Below, piece after piece: positions 1 through 8,229 of a stretch of DNA of 37,375 bases. Each line of letters opens with the position of its first letter. Position 1 is the first letter of the stretch. A program made the translations under genes and the position numbers. Below the pieces are notes generated by a model. That model made no database searches. It saw nothing but the letters and a program-made list of their open reading frames with translations, and was not told the DNA's origin. This DNA is from Nocardioides carbamazepini. Lineage in GTDB: Bacteria; Actinomycetota; Actinomycetes; Propionibacteriales; Nocardioidaceae. The stretch is taken from the NCBI RefSeq assembly GCF_024614185.1, contig NZ_JAHTLF010000005.1, positions 1-37,375 on the forward strand. The letters run 5' to 3'.

Positions 1-50
1 CCGAGAGCCCCACGCCATACACCTCTACGGGCTCACCCGCACCAGTGTGT

Positions 51-285
51 GCCGACGTCGCCGAGCGTCACCGCCGATTCTCATCGCCCGCCACGTTCGA
101 CCGAAGGTCGAAGTCAAATACACCTCTGTGTCGGAGCACCCTTGGCACGGATGGAAGCCCACGCCGTCCTCACCGAACTCATCGACCGCGTATCGCGGAT
201 CGAGCTGTCTGGTGATCCGACATGGTCGACCAACAGTTCGTTGCGCGGGCCCACCAGGCTCGCAGTTCGATTCGTCACCACGTCA
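51..285 (+). pseudogene. Decayed 3' end of a cytochrome P450 gene
   Basis: The P450 C-terminus is visible in two frames. One frame (from 51) reads ERHRRFSSPATFDRR, which resembles the stretch just before the heme loop. A second frame (from about 115) reads IHLCVGAPLARMEAHAVLTE and then SLRGPTRLAVRF, which is the heme-Cys helix and C-terminal strand. The FGxG part of the heme-binding loop is missing and the frame changes exactly there, so the product cannot be functional. The sequence differs clearly from the intact P450 at 1853-3253: its Cys is followed by VGAPLAR rather than MGNRLAE, so it is not a duplicate of it. The gene probably extended upstream of the window start. I see no gene between 286 and 385. 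Confidence 0.65.
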
Positions 286-385
286 TGCTCACTTCCTGCG
301 GGTGGCCTGCCCCAGGTCCCACGCCGCAGTTCTGTTGAGCTGGCTATCGATGGCCATGACGGGCGCGTTCCTTACTTGCGCATCC

Positions 386-1405
386 TCACCCCGGTCCGCG
401 TCGACCCACTTTGCGGAACTCGCTTGGCGACTGCCCGGTCCAGCGCCTGAAGGCGTGAGAGAAGTTCGGCAGGTCGCTGTAGCCGAGATCGACGGCGATC
501 TGACTGATCGTTAGGGAGTGGTCGAGCAGTCGGACGATGGCCCTCTCGCGTAGTAGGGATTGTCGAACCTCCCGGAAGGTCGTCCCTTCGTCGTCAAGTC
601 GTCTCTTCATGGTGCTGGTGGAGACGCCGAGGAGTGCTGCGACCTCCTGGCTGCTGCTACGCCCGGGATCCTCCTCGAGCAGTCGCCTCACGCTCTCCGT
701 AACGCTGGCGGCACTGGTGTTCCGCTCAAGCGTGCGGCTCAGCTCGGCGATGGCCAGGCGGTAAGCAAGCGGGTCTGGGAATCGGCAGCGGGCCTGAAGC
801 GTCTCGGCGGGCACGTCGATGAAGGATGCGTGCGCGTCGAATGCCAGACGTCCGGTCAGGAGATCTATGTAGCCCTCCGGAAACTGGGGGGCCTTCCAGG
901 CCAGGTGCAGTGTTACGCCTGGCAGCGTGCCGGCCAGCATGTCGAGCAGTCGAAGCAAAGCCGCGCCACCGTAGGTGATGACCAGGCAGTCGAGATCGGG
1001 GTCGCCGGTGTGGCCGCTGAGGCCTACCGTCAGGCTGCGCTGGCCCTGGTGGAAGTGGGGGCGAAGGGCCCCGGAGATGACGGGCAGGTACCCGAGCAGC
1101 TCGAAGACCTCGGTGACGGATCCAGCGCTGACCAGGGGAAGGCTCAAGGGACCAAACGAGGTCAGCTGGGCCCTCTCGGCGAATGCGAGCCCGAGGTGGG
1201 TGGCGCCTTCGGGGTCGAGGTCGGGGTAGACCTCGCGGAACCAGCGGATCGGCACCTGTCGGTCGTGCCGGACCAGATCCAGCTCGGACGTCCCCTGGTG
1301 GTCGATGATCCGACGAAAGTGGGCCACGGCGTCGGGCTCGAGTGCGTCGCTGTTCAAGAGCTGGACGAACGCCAGCGGAGGCACCCCGGGCTCGTGAGCC
1401 TTCAT
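386..1405 (-). CDS. AraC-family transcriptional regulator
   Basis: 339-residue regulator. The N-terminal two thirds resemble the arabinose-binding-type domain of the AraC/OruR group (PF12625 type). The C-terminus (about residues 245-335) carries a double helix-turn-helix, with VAALLGVSTSTMKRRL as the first HTH and ISQIAVDLGYSDLPNFSHAF as the second, signature helix. The start is ATG at 1405 because AGGAGG lies 4 nt before it; upstream codons in the same frame have no such site. It is transcribed away from the ferredoxin-P450-reductase operon across about 100 bp. AraC-type genes commonly flank CYP153 alkane hydroxylase operons, so it probably activates that operon in response to the substrate (inference). 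No clear operator was recognised in the gap. Confidence 0.9.
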   Translation of the reverse strand: MKAHEPGVPPLAFVQLLNSDALEPDAVAHFRRIIDHQGTSELDLVRHDRQVPIRWFREVYPDLDPEGATHLGLAFAERAQLTSFGPLSLPLVSAGSVTEVFELLGYLPVISGALRPHFHQGQRSLTVGLSGHTGDPDLDCLVITYGGAALLRLLDMLAGTLPGVTLHLAWKAPQFPEGYIDLLTGRLAFDAHASFIDVPAETLQARCRFPDPLAYRLAIAELSRTLERNTSAASVTESVRRLLEEDPGRSSSQEVAALLGVSTSTMKRRLDDEGTTFREVRQSLLRERAIVRLLDHSLTISQIAVDLGYSDLPNFSHAFRRWTGQSPSEFRKVGRRGPG

Positions 1406-1509
1406 CCTGCCTCCTGAGCCGAAATCACAACATATTGACGCGGGTGACCATAGCCACAGCGCCACCGGAGCGCAAACACTTGACTCACGTTCGAGCAAGG
1501 AGCTGTTTC

Positions 1510-1830
1510 ATGTCAGATGTCACCTTCATCTCCCACGACGGAGAGAAGCGCGAGGCACCCCTCGAGGAGGGTGCGTCCCTCATGCAGATCGCGGTCGACA
1601 ACATGGTGCCCGGGGTCGACGGCGACTGCGGCGGAGAGGCCGCGTGTGGCACGTGCCACGTGATTGTCGATGACCAGTGGGTCGCCGAGGTCGGCCGTTC
1701 AGGTCCGGTCGAGGAGGAGATGCTCGCCATGAACCCCGAGCGCGAGCCGGCGTCTCGTCTGGCGTGCCAGATGCGCGTGAGCGAGAACTGGGACGGCCTC
1801 GTCGTTCGACTCCCCGAATTCCAGATGTGA
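1510..1830 (+). CDS. [2Fe-2S] ferredoxin, putidaredoxin/adrenodoxin type
   Basis: 106 residues, the usual length of the family. The iron-sulphur ligands are Cys40, Cys46, Cys49 and Cys86, in the C-x5-C-x2-C...C arrangement of vertebrate/putidaredoxin-type ferredoxins (DCGGEAACGTCHV, then LACQM). It should carry single electrons from the FAD reductase encoded at 3250 to the P450 encoded at 1853; all three belong to one transcription unit in the cytoplasm. Start chosen at ATG 1510, with AAGGAG 7 nt upstream. It is the first gene of the operon and is divergent from the AraC regulator. Confidence 0.95.
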   Translation: MSDVTFISHDGEKREAPLEEGASLMQIAVDNMVPGVDGDCGGEAACGTCHVIVDDQWVAEVGRSGPVEEEMLAMNPEREPASRLACQMRVSENWDGLVVRLPEFQM

Positions 1831-1852
1831 CCGTCGAGAGGAAGACCGCGCC

Positions 1853-3253
1853 ATGACGACCCTGACTACCGTGACCGACGCCGTGACTGAGCGAGTTCAG
1901 TTCGTTGTCCCTATGCAGATGCAGATCCGTGGGGCGCACCTATACGACAAGACCCGTCGTTTCGTGACACGGACCAACGGACAAAAGATCTTCGTTGAGG
2001 AGCCCATCCCCCCCGTGGAGGAGGTCGCCCTCGCCGATATCGACCTGAGCAACCCGTTCCTGTACCGGCAGGGTAGGTGGCAGGAGTACTTCGAGCGGGT
2101 GCGCAACGAGGCCCCCGTGCACTTTCAGGCCAAGAGCCCTTTCGGTCCCTTCTGGTCGGTCACCCGGCACGCCGATATCGTCGCAGTTGACAAGGACCAT
2201 GAGACCTTCTCGGCGGAGCCCTTCATTATCATCGGCGAGCCCCCGCGGTTCATGGATGTCGCCATGTTCATTGCGATGGACCCGCCCAAGCACGACCGCC
2301 AGCGCGCTGCCGTCCAGGGCGTCGTGGCTCCCAAGAATCTGCGGGAGATGGAGGGGCTGATCCGTTCGCGCGTCCAAGAGGTGCTAGACGATCTCCCGAT
2401 CGGTGAGCCCTTCAACTGGGTCGACCGCGTCTCGATCGAGCTCACTGCGCGCATGTTGGCAACCTTGCTGGACTTCCCCTACGAGGAGCGCCGAAAGCTC
2501 GTCGAGTGGTCAGACTTGGCTAGCTCTATGGAGCAGGCCAACGGCGGTCCTTCGGACAACGATGAGGTGTTCCGCGGGTTCGTCGACGCAGCGCGAGGGC
2601 TGAGTGCCCTGTGGCGCGACAAGGAGGCGCGGCTCGCGGCCGGCGAGGAGCCGGGCTTCGACCTGATCACGATGCTGCAGAGCAACGAGGACACCAAGGA
2701 CCTGATCGATCGTCCGATGGAGTTCCTGGGCAACCTCACCCTGCTCATCGTCGGCGGCAACGACACCACGCGGAACTCCATGAGCGGCGGTGTCCTCGCA
2801 CTGAACCGGTTCCCCGACCAGTTCGAGAAGCTCAAGGCCAACCCCGACCTCATCCCGAACATGGTCTCGGAGATCATCCGCTGGCAGACACCCTTGGCCT
2901 ACATGCGCCGCGTGGCCAAGAAGGACACGATGCTCAACGGACAGTTCATCCGCAAGGGAGACAAGCTCGTGATGTGGTATGCCTCGGGCAACCGCGACGA
3001 GCGCGTGTTCGACCGGCCGGACGACCTGATTATCGACCGGCGCAACGCTCGCAACCACATCTCCTTCGGTTTCGGTGTCCACCGGTGCATGGGCAACCGA
3101 CTGGCGGAGATGCAGCTGCGAATCCTGTGGGAGGAGCTGCTGCCGCGCTTCGACAAGATCGAGGTCGTCGACGAACCGGAGTACGTCCAGTCCAACTTCG
3201 TGCGCGGCATCAGCAGGCTGATGGTCCAGCTGACGCCGAAGACCGACGCGTGA
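1853..3253 (+). CDS. Cytochrome P450, CYP153-like (terminal alkane/terpene hydroxylase)
   Basis: 466 residues. The I-helix oxygen-activation motif is GGNDTT (residues 301-306) and the heme loop is FGFGVHRCMGNRLAE, with the axial thiolate at Cys412. The run GGNDTTRNSMSGGVLALN, then MVSEIIRWQTPLAYMRR, is characteristic of the CYP153 family. That family hydroxylates the terminal carbon of medium-chain alkanes and also ring terpenes such as limonene. The first ~50 residues extend beyond the usual CYP153 N-terminus. The gene follows the ferredoxin gene by 22 bp, and its stop overlaps the GTG start of the reductase gene (GTGA), so it has a dedicated electron supply. Family assignment is strong; the substrate is inferred only. 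Confidence 0.93.
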   Translation: MTTLTTVTDAVTERVQFVVPMQMQIRGAHLYDKTRRFVTRTNGQKIFVEEPIPPVEEVALADIDLSNPFLYRQGRWQEYFERVRNEAPVHFQAKSPFGPFWSVTRHADIVAVDKDHETFSAEPFIIIGEPPRFMDVAMFIAMDPPKHDRQRAAVQGVVAPKNLREMEGLIRSRVQEVLDDLPIGEPFNWVDRVSIELTARMLATLLDFPYEERRKLVEWSDLASSMEQANGGPSDNDEVFRGFVDAARGLSALWRDKEARLAAGEEPGFDLITMLQSNEDTKDLIDRPMEFLGNLTLLIVGGNDTTRNSMSGGVLALNRFPDQFEKLKANPDLIPNMVSEIIRWQTPLAYMRRVAKKDTMLNGQFIRKGDKLVMWYASGNRDERVFDRPDDLIIDRRNARNHISFGFGVHRCMGNRLAEMQLRILWEELLPRFDKIEVVDEPEYVQSNFVRGISRLMVQLTPKTDA

Positions 3254-4452
3254 CCGAGGGGAGGGCGCTGGTCGTCGGTGCCAGCCATGCCGGTGTCCAG
3301 GTGGCGGCCGGACTCCGGCAGGAGGGTTGGGCGGGAGAGATCGTCGCGGTCGGTGACGAGCCGGCGCTGCCCTATCAACGTCCTCCTCTCTCCAAGGCCT
3401 ACCTCGCTGGCAAGAGCAGCCTGGAAGAGCTCGCCATCCGCAAGGCGGAGTTCTACGACAAGCACGACATCAGCCTCGTGCAGGGGACGGTCACGCAGAT
3501 CGATCGTGCGGCGCAACAGGTGGTGCTGAGCGACGGCACGACGATGGCGTACGCCGGTCTCGCCCTGTGCACGGGGGGCCGGGCGCGCAGCCTGTCCGTG
3601 TCCGGCATCGATCTGTCGGGGATCTTCTACCTCCGGACCTTCGCGGACGTCGCCTCGATCCGGGCTTGGGCGGCCCCGGGTCACCACGCCGTGATCGTCG
3701 GCGGTGGATACATCGGCTTGGAGACAGCCGCGTCCCTGCGGGCACTCGGTCTGGAGGTGACGGTCCTGGAGGCCGCTGAGCGCGTGCTCGAGCGGGTCAC
3801 GGCACCTGAGGTTTCGTCATTCTACGAGCGCGTCCACCGCGACGCCGGTGTTGTTATCCGAACGGCCGCCCTCGTCAAGGCCATGGCCGGCGACGACCGC
3901 GTCCGTGAGGTGGTCCTGGATGGCGGTGAGCGGATCCCAGCCGACCTCGTGATCGTCGGTGTGGGCCTGGTTCCCAACACCGAGTTGGCCGCCGATGCTG
4001 GCCTGCTAGTCGAGGACGGAATCGTGATTGACGACCTGGCTTGCACCAGCGACCCTCGAATCGTCGCCGCCGGTGACTGTGCCAGCCACCGCATGGCTCG
4101 CTACGACCGACTCGTGAGGCTGGAGTCTGTGCCCAGTGCCGGGGAACAGGCCAAGACGGCAGCAGCCACACTGTGCGGCAAAGAGCGCCCTATCGCAGCG
4201 CTGCCGTGGTTCTGGTCTGACCAGTACGACCTCAAGCTGCAGATAGCGGGGTTGAACACCGGTTACGACGAGCTCGTTCTGAGTGGCGACCCCACCCGTG
4301 ATCGCGACTTCACCTGCTACTACCTCCAGCAGGGCCGGCTGCTGGCCGCGGACTGCGTGAACCGACCGCGGGACTTCATGAAGGCTAAGCAGGTGATCAG
4401 TCGGGGGCTCGACGTCGACCGGGCCCAGCTCAAGGCCGCCCGCGCATCCTGA
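3250..4452 (+). CDS. FAD-dependent NADH:ferredoxin reductase of the P450 system
   Basis: 400 residues, two Rossmann folds. The FAD site near the N-terminus is GASHAG (residues 10-15). The NAD(P)H site is VGGGYIGLETAASL (Gly151-Gly156 core). The second FAD motif is IVAAGDCA, and the C-terminus ends in the family-typical VNRPRDFMKAKQVI. It belongs with putidaredoxin, rhodocoxin and terpredoxin reductases and should reduce the ferredoxin encoded at 1510. The start is GTG 3250, overlapping the P450 stop by four bases. The reading frame is open for about 640 bases further upstream, but that stretch lies on top of the P450 gene and gives a low-complexity translation, so it is not part of this protein. 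Confidence 0.93.
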   Translation: MTEGRALVVGASHAGVQVAAGLRQEGWAGEIVAVGDEPALPYQRPPLSKAYLAGKSSLEELAIRKAEFYDKHDISLVQGTVTQIDRAAQQVVLSDGTTMAYAGLALCTGGRARSLSVSGIDLSGIFYLRTFADVASIRAWAAPGHHAVIVGGGYIGLETAASLRALGLEVTVLEAAERVLERVTAPEVSSFYERVHRDAGVVIRTAALVKAMAGDDRVREVVLDGGERIPADLVIVGVGLVPNTELAADAGLLVEDGIVIDDLACTSDPRIVAAGDCASHRMARYDRLVRLESVPSAGEQAKTAAATLCGKERPIAALPWFWSDQYDLKLQIAGLNTGYDELVLSGDPTRDRDFTCYYLQQGRLLAADCVNRPRDFMKAKQVISRGLDVDRAQLKAARAS

Positions 4453-4535
4453 GGTCCCGCCTGTTGGCCCACCCGACGCGGGCCGGCTGTCGTGTCCCAG
4501 GCTCCGAATCGCGCCACTACCCCGAAGGAACCTCG

Positions 4536-6164
4536 ATGCAGAGCACCATGATGAACATCCCCCTCACGACCGCCGCAATCCTGCGGCACGGTTCGCGCGT
4601 GCACGCTACCGCTCGTGTCCGGACGCTCCAGCCGGACGGCTCGGTCAAGGTCGGCACGTTCGCGGACGTGGGTCGCCGGTCGGCGCAGCTGGCTCACGCC
4701 CTGCGCGCCTGTGGTGTGACGGGCGACGAGCGGGTCGCGACCCTCATGTGGAATAACCAGGAGCATGTCGAGGCCTACTGTGCGGTGCCCTCGATGGGCG
4801 CGGTCCTGCACACTCTCAATCCTCGCCTGGCCCCGGAGCAGTTGGTCTACATCGCCAACCATGCCGACGACCGGGTGGTGCTCGTAGACGGCACTCTGGC
4901 CCCCCTCCTGGCGGCGGTCCTGTCCCAGCTCGCCCAAGTGCGCACGGTGGTGGTGACGGGCGGCGTCGACCTCGCGCCGCTGCAGCGTGACGGCGTCACT
5001 GTGGTGGCCTACGAGGACTTCATCGCCGGCCAGCCGGAGACATTCGACTGGCCGGAGGTCGACGAGTTCTCGGCCGCGGCGATGTGCTACACCTCGGGCA
5101 CGACGGGCAACCCGAAGGGCGTTGCGTACAGCCACCGGTCGACGTACCTCCACTCGATGGCGGCGTGCGCCGCCGACGGGCTGAGCGTCGGCGGTGACGA
5201 TGCGATCTTGGCCATCGTCCCGATGTTCCACGCCAACGCCTGGGGGCTGGTCTACGCGGCTCTGATGGCTGGGGCCGACCTGGTCATGCCCGACCGGTTC
5301 CTCCAGGCAGAGCCGTTGGTCCGCCTTATCTCCAGTGAGTGCCCCACGGTCGCCGGTGCCGTGCCGACGATCTGGAGCGACGTGCTCAACTACCTCGAGG
5401 CCAACCCCGGGCACGATATCTCCTCGTTGGGGCTGGTGGCATGCGGAGGGTCGGCTGTGCCCCTGCACCTGATGCAGGTCTTCCAGGCGAAGTATGACGT
5501 GCAGATCGTGCAGGCTTGGGGGATGACGGAGACCTCGCCGCTGGCTGCCATCGCGCGGCCTCCGGCGTCGGTGAGCGGGGAGGAGCACTGGGCGCTGCGG
5601 GCCTCGCAGGGCCGGCCGGTCGCCGGGGTCGAGCTGCGGCTGGTGGACGACGAGGGCAATGAGGTGCCGCACGACGGTGAGTCGGTCGGGGAGATCCAGG
5701 TGCGTGGCCCGTGGATCACCGGGGCGTACGTCGGCGATGAGGACACGGAGAAGTTCGACGATGGGTGGTTGCGGACGGGAGACGTCGGTCGCATTGACGA
5801 TCGCAGCTTCGTCACCCTGACCGACCGCGCGAAGGACGTCATCAAGTCGGGCGGCGAGTGGATCTCCTCGGTGGAGCTCGAGTTGCTGCTCGCCGGTCAC
5901 CCCGACGTGCTGGAGGCGACGGTCATCGGCGTGCCGGACGAGAAGTGGCAGGAGCGCCCTCTCGCCGTGATCGTGGTGCGGGAGGGCGCCAAGGTGGCCC
6001 CTTCGCAGCTGAGGGACTTCTTGGAGGGCAAGGTTGCCAAGTGGTGGCTGCCCGAGCGTTGGTGCTTCGTGTCCGAGGTGCCCAAGACGTCGGTTGGCAA
6101 GTTCGACAAGAAGGTGCTCCGTGCCCAGCACGCCGCCGGCGTCCTCACGGTCGTTGAGGTCTGA
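4536..6164 (+). CDS. Fatty acyl-CoA ligase (AlkK/FadD type)
   Basis: 542 residues, an ANL-superfamily adenylate-forming enzyme. The phosphate-binding loop is YTSGTTGNPKG (from Tyr185), the A5 region is WGMTETSP, the A7 motif is DGWLRTGDVG, and the C-terminal lysine motif is GKFDKKVLR. The N-terminal start MNIPLTTAAILRHG resembles the AlkK-like medium-chain acyl-CoA ligases of alkane-degrading bacteria. It should activate the carboxylic acid made after terminal hydroxylation and oxidation, feeding beta-oxidation. The start is ATG 4536, with GAAGGA 5-6 nt upstream; it follows the reductase gene by 83 bp in the same direction. Medium versus long chain preference cannot be read from the sequence. 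Confidence 0.92.
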   Translation: MQSTMMNIPLTTAAILRHGSRVHATARVRTLQPDGSVKVGTFADVGRRSAQLAHALRACGVTGDERVATLMWNNQEHVEAYCAVPSMGAVLHTLNPRLAPEQLVYIANHADDRVVLVDGTLAPLLAAVLSQLAQVRTVVVTGGVDLAPLQRDGVTVVAYEDFIAGQPETFDWPEVDEFSAAAMCYTSGTTGNPKGVAYSHRSTYLHSMAACAADGLSVGGDDAILAIVPMFHANAWGLVYAALMAGADLVMPDRFLQAEPLVRLISSECPTVAGAVPTIWSDVLNYLEANPGHDISSLGLVACGGSAVPLHLMQVFQAKYDVQIVQAWGMTETSPLAAIARPPASVSGEEHWALRASQGRPVAGVELRLVDDEGNEVPHDGESVGEIQVRGPWITGAYVGDEDTEKFDDGWLRTGDVGRIDDRSFVTLTDRAKDVIKSGGEWISSVELELLLAGHPDVLEATVIGVPDEKWQERPLAVIVVREGAKVAPSQLRDFLEGKVAKWWLPERWCFVSEVPKTSVGKFDKKVLRAQHAAGVLTVVEV

Positions 6165-6183
6165 GCTCATTGATGGACGTGAG

Positions 6184-6214
6184 GCGCAGACTGGAGCAGG
6201 TCGCTTGTCTGCGC
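6184..6214 (+). terminator. Candidate terminator hairpin after the acyl-CoA ligase
   Basis: The 8-bp perfect arms GCGCAGAC and GTCTGCGC are separated by 15 nt and begin 20 bp after the stop codon. There is no T-run, which is usual for actinobacterial terminators. The arms are modest, so this is a suggestion only. Confidence 0.4.
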
Positions 6215-6678
6215 TCCGGGGCCCATCGGGTCACTGGCGTGACGAGACGATCACGCTGCGGGTGCTGGTACAGCCCGTCGCGACCTGATCGGTTAGCGGA
6301 TTGCGGTGCACAACCGGCTGCTTGCCGTGCTACAGCACGACTTCGCCGTAGCGACCAGGCTGTTCGGTCAGTTCGACACCGGTGGCAGGGCCCCGCGCCC
6401 TCCTCGGCTAGCCACAAGACGCACCACGCGTGAAAACCTGGGCAAGGCGACACCTACGACCGGGCCTGAGCCCGCGGCTGCCGTCACCCCCACGCAGCGA
6501 GGGTCCCGGCCCAAGGCTAGGCCAGGATCCTGTGGCGCTGCTGGCACGACCAGGAGCCCTACGACCCCGACCTACACGGTCCAACCCCCTCCTTTCGGAG
6601 GCCGCGTGACATAGGGTTTGTGAGCGAGTGTCCTACTCGGCCCGGCCTGACACTGCTGGCCTCGTGACGTTGCCCAGG
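6215..6678. other. Intergenic stretch without recognisable genes
   Basis: Between the acyl-CoA ligase and the convergent PucR-type regulator there are 514 bp in total (6165-6678). Short open frames exist on both strands but none resembles a known family or has a good ribosome site. A small hairpin, CCTCC-TTTC-GGAGG on this strand (6588-6601), reads on the minus strand as a GAAA tetraloop stem about 80 bp beyond the regulator's stop and might terminate it. Otherwise I see nothing. Confidence 0.5.
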
Positions 6679-7911
6679 TCAATGTGCCAACTGCCCGTCG
6701 TGACTCAGCTCCAGGTGACGCAGAGCGAGCGCCACCTCGCTGCTCGTCGGCGCGAGATCCCGGCCCAGGAGGCTCGTCGCCTTCTGGAGACGGTAGCGGA
6801 TGGTGTTGCGGTGCACTGACAGGTCTGTTGCCGTCCGATCGACGCTGCCGCCCAGGGCCAGATACGTCGCAACGGTCTCCCGGAGGCTGGCCTCGTGGTC
6901 CGAGGGGCCGCCCAGGCCGCCCAGTGTGCGCCGCACGAAGTCGTCCACCTCCTGGTTGCACCCGAGGAGCACGAGTGCCTCGTGATCGGCGTAGAGGAAG
7001 ACGCCCCGCTTGTCGGGGTGCACGATGTCCAGGGTGCGCCGTGCCTGGCGGTGCGAGGATGCGAAACCAGCCAGTCCAGGTCTGCTCGGCCCGACAATGA
7101 CGCGCAGGTCTCCGGCGGGACTGTTGGAAAGCGCGAGTTCCGCGGCGGGGGGTAGCTGTCGACTTGTGGAAGCCCACATCCACGCCTGACGTCCGCCCGG
7201 ACGCACCACGAGCGACGGCCGCAGCCCGGCGTCTGCCGCCAGGTGTCGGCACGATTCCTCGAGCGACTCCACAGCGTCCTGCTCCTCGCCCGCAGCCAGG
7301 ACGAAGGCGGTGTGGTAGCCGCTCACGGGGTATCCGCCTAGCTCCGACGAGAGCCACCGGCTGTCCAGGACCTCACCGTCCAGCACCCGGGAGACCGTTT
7401 CCATCCAGCGAGCGTTCCGCCCGATCTCAATGCGACGGCGTGCCTCGTGGTAGACCCGGCTGGTTTCGTTGATGGAACGATCGATCCAGTCGGACGCCCG
7501 CTCCCACAGGAAGATGAGCAGATCCGCGCGCTCGGATCGTGCATCGTCGATCTCGGCGATCAGCTCTGTGGTGTAGCTCCACGTGCTCTGCTGTGCGATG
7601 CGGTACATCCGGTTGAGGGTGTCGAGCGGGAGCGACGTCTGGGCAGATCCGCGAGCGATGTGCACGGCGGCGGGGACGAGGGTGAAGGCCATCCGCGGCT
7701 GGGTCAGTTGACCGAGGAAGCAGATCCAGTGCTCGCGGATCGCCTCTTCGATCTCGTCGGGGAGGCCGGGGCGGGACGCCAGCTCTGGGATCTCCTCGAG
7801 GATCTTCTGGGCGGTGCGCTCCACCCAGGCGTCGACCTGGCTGGCGTTCGACTCGTCGAGGACGAACCGGGTCACCCATTCCTCGACCCACGGCAGCGGA
7901 TGTGTCGGCAT
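6679..7911 (-). CDS. PucR/CdaR-family transcriptional regulator
   Basis: 410 residues. The C-terminus holds the PucR-type helix-turn-helix: LRETVATYLALGGSVDRTA followed by LSVHRNTIRYRLQKATSLLG (about residues 345-395). The middle resembles the GGDEF-like sensor region of this family, and the N-terminal third is a helical region seen in actinobacterial PucR proteins. Start chosen at ATG 7911 because GAGGAG lies 4 nt before it; an in-frame ATG 30 bases upstream has weaker context. It is divergent from the mce operon across about 310 bp, so it most likely controls that operon, probably as an activator responding to the imported compound or its metabolite (inference). Confidence 0.9.
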   Translation of the reverse strand: MPTHPLPWVEEWVTRFVLDESNASQVDAWVERTAQKILEEIPELASRPGLPDEIEEAIREHWICFLGQLTQPRMAFTLVPAAVHIARGSAQTSLPLDTLNRMYRIAQQSTWSYTTELIAEIDDARSERADLLIFLWERASDWIDRSINETSRVYHEARRRIEIGRNARWMETVSRVLDGEVLDSRWLSSELGGYPVSGYHTAFVLAAGEEQDAVESLEESCRHLAADAGLRPSLVVRPGGRQAWMWASTSRQLPPAAELALSNSPAGDLRVIVGPSRPGLAGFASSHRQARRTLDIVHPDKRGVFLYADHEALVLLGCNQEVDDFVRRTLGGLGGPSDHEASLRETVATYLALGGSVDRTATDLSVHRNTIRYRLQKATSLLGRDLAPTSSEVALALRHLELSHDGQLAH

Positions 7912-8225
7912 CGGGCTCCTCGACTCGAATGGACGGCCCACCGACCGCCATGATTGTGCAAATCTACAAGGATGAGTCGCGTTTTCGGCGTCTTTGACGA
8001 GACGAGCGCCGCGCCAAGCCTATGTAATCGTGGTCACATCTCGACGAGCCGAAAGGGTGAGCGCATGGACACGCGGGTCGACACTGCCGCGACAGGAGCG
8101 TTGCCCAGGGCTATTCGAGTGATGCAGGTCGAGATGGCGCGTCGTCCAGGGGGTCCGCCTCAGCGGTGCTACGGCAGGGCCACCCCTTGGTCGGCCAAGG
8201 TCACCATGGGCCGCGTCGCCCAGTG
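7912..8225. promoter_or_regulatory. Divergent control region between the PucR regulator and the mce operon
   Basis: 314 bp that must hold the promoters of both transcription units. One short inverted repeat is visible, CGTCT-N6-AGACG at 7989-8004, and is a candidate regulator site. The right part holds a possible 54-codon reading frame, listed separately. No convincing -35/-10 pair was found. Confidence 0.45.
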
Positions 8226-8229
8226 GTGA
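8065..8229 (+). CDS. Possible small leader ORF ahead of yrbEA
   Basis: 54 codons, starting at ATG 8065 with AAGGGTGAG about 5 nt upstream. It ends in a TGA (8227-8229) that overlaps the proposed GTG start of yrbEA as GTGA, the same coupling seen throughout this operon. Roughly four fifths of its third codon positions are G or C, as expected for coding DNA here. The product MDTRVDTAATGALPRAIRVM... matches no family I know, has no membrane segment, and is Arg/Pro-rich. It could be a translated leader or an accident of high-GC sequence. Confidence 0.3.
   Translation: MDTRVDTAATGALPRAIRVMQVEMARRPGGPPQRCYGRATPWSAKVTMGRVAQW

Noticed and set aside
49..450. 133-codon frame at the left edge as a real small gene
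   Set aside because: Its middle is the C-terminal end of a P450 with a broken heme loop, and its two ends are unrelated sequence; it is better called a pseudogene fragment.
2611..3249. Long upstream extension of the ferredoxin reductase frame (213 more codons)
   Set aside because: It lies wholly on top of the P450 gene, and its translation is rich in Arg, Gly and Pro with no family match. The protein begins naturally at GTG 3250 with its FAD motif at residue 10.
4320..6170. 616-codon open frame on the minus strand
   Set aside because: It is antisense to the acyl-CoA ligase gene, His/Arg/Gln/Asp-rich, and has no recognisable domain. Long antisense frames are common in high-GC DNA.
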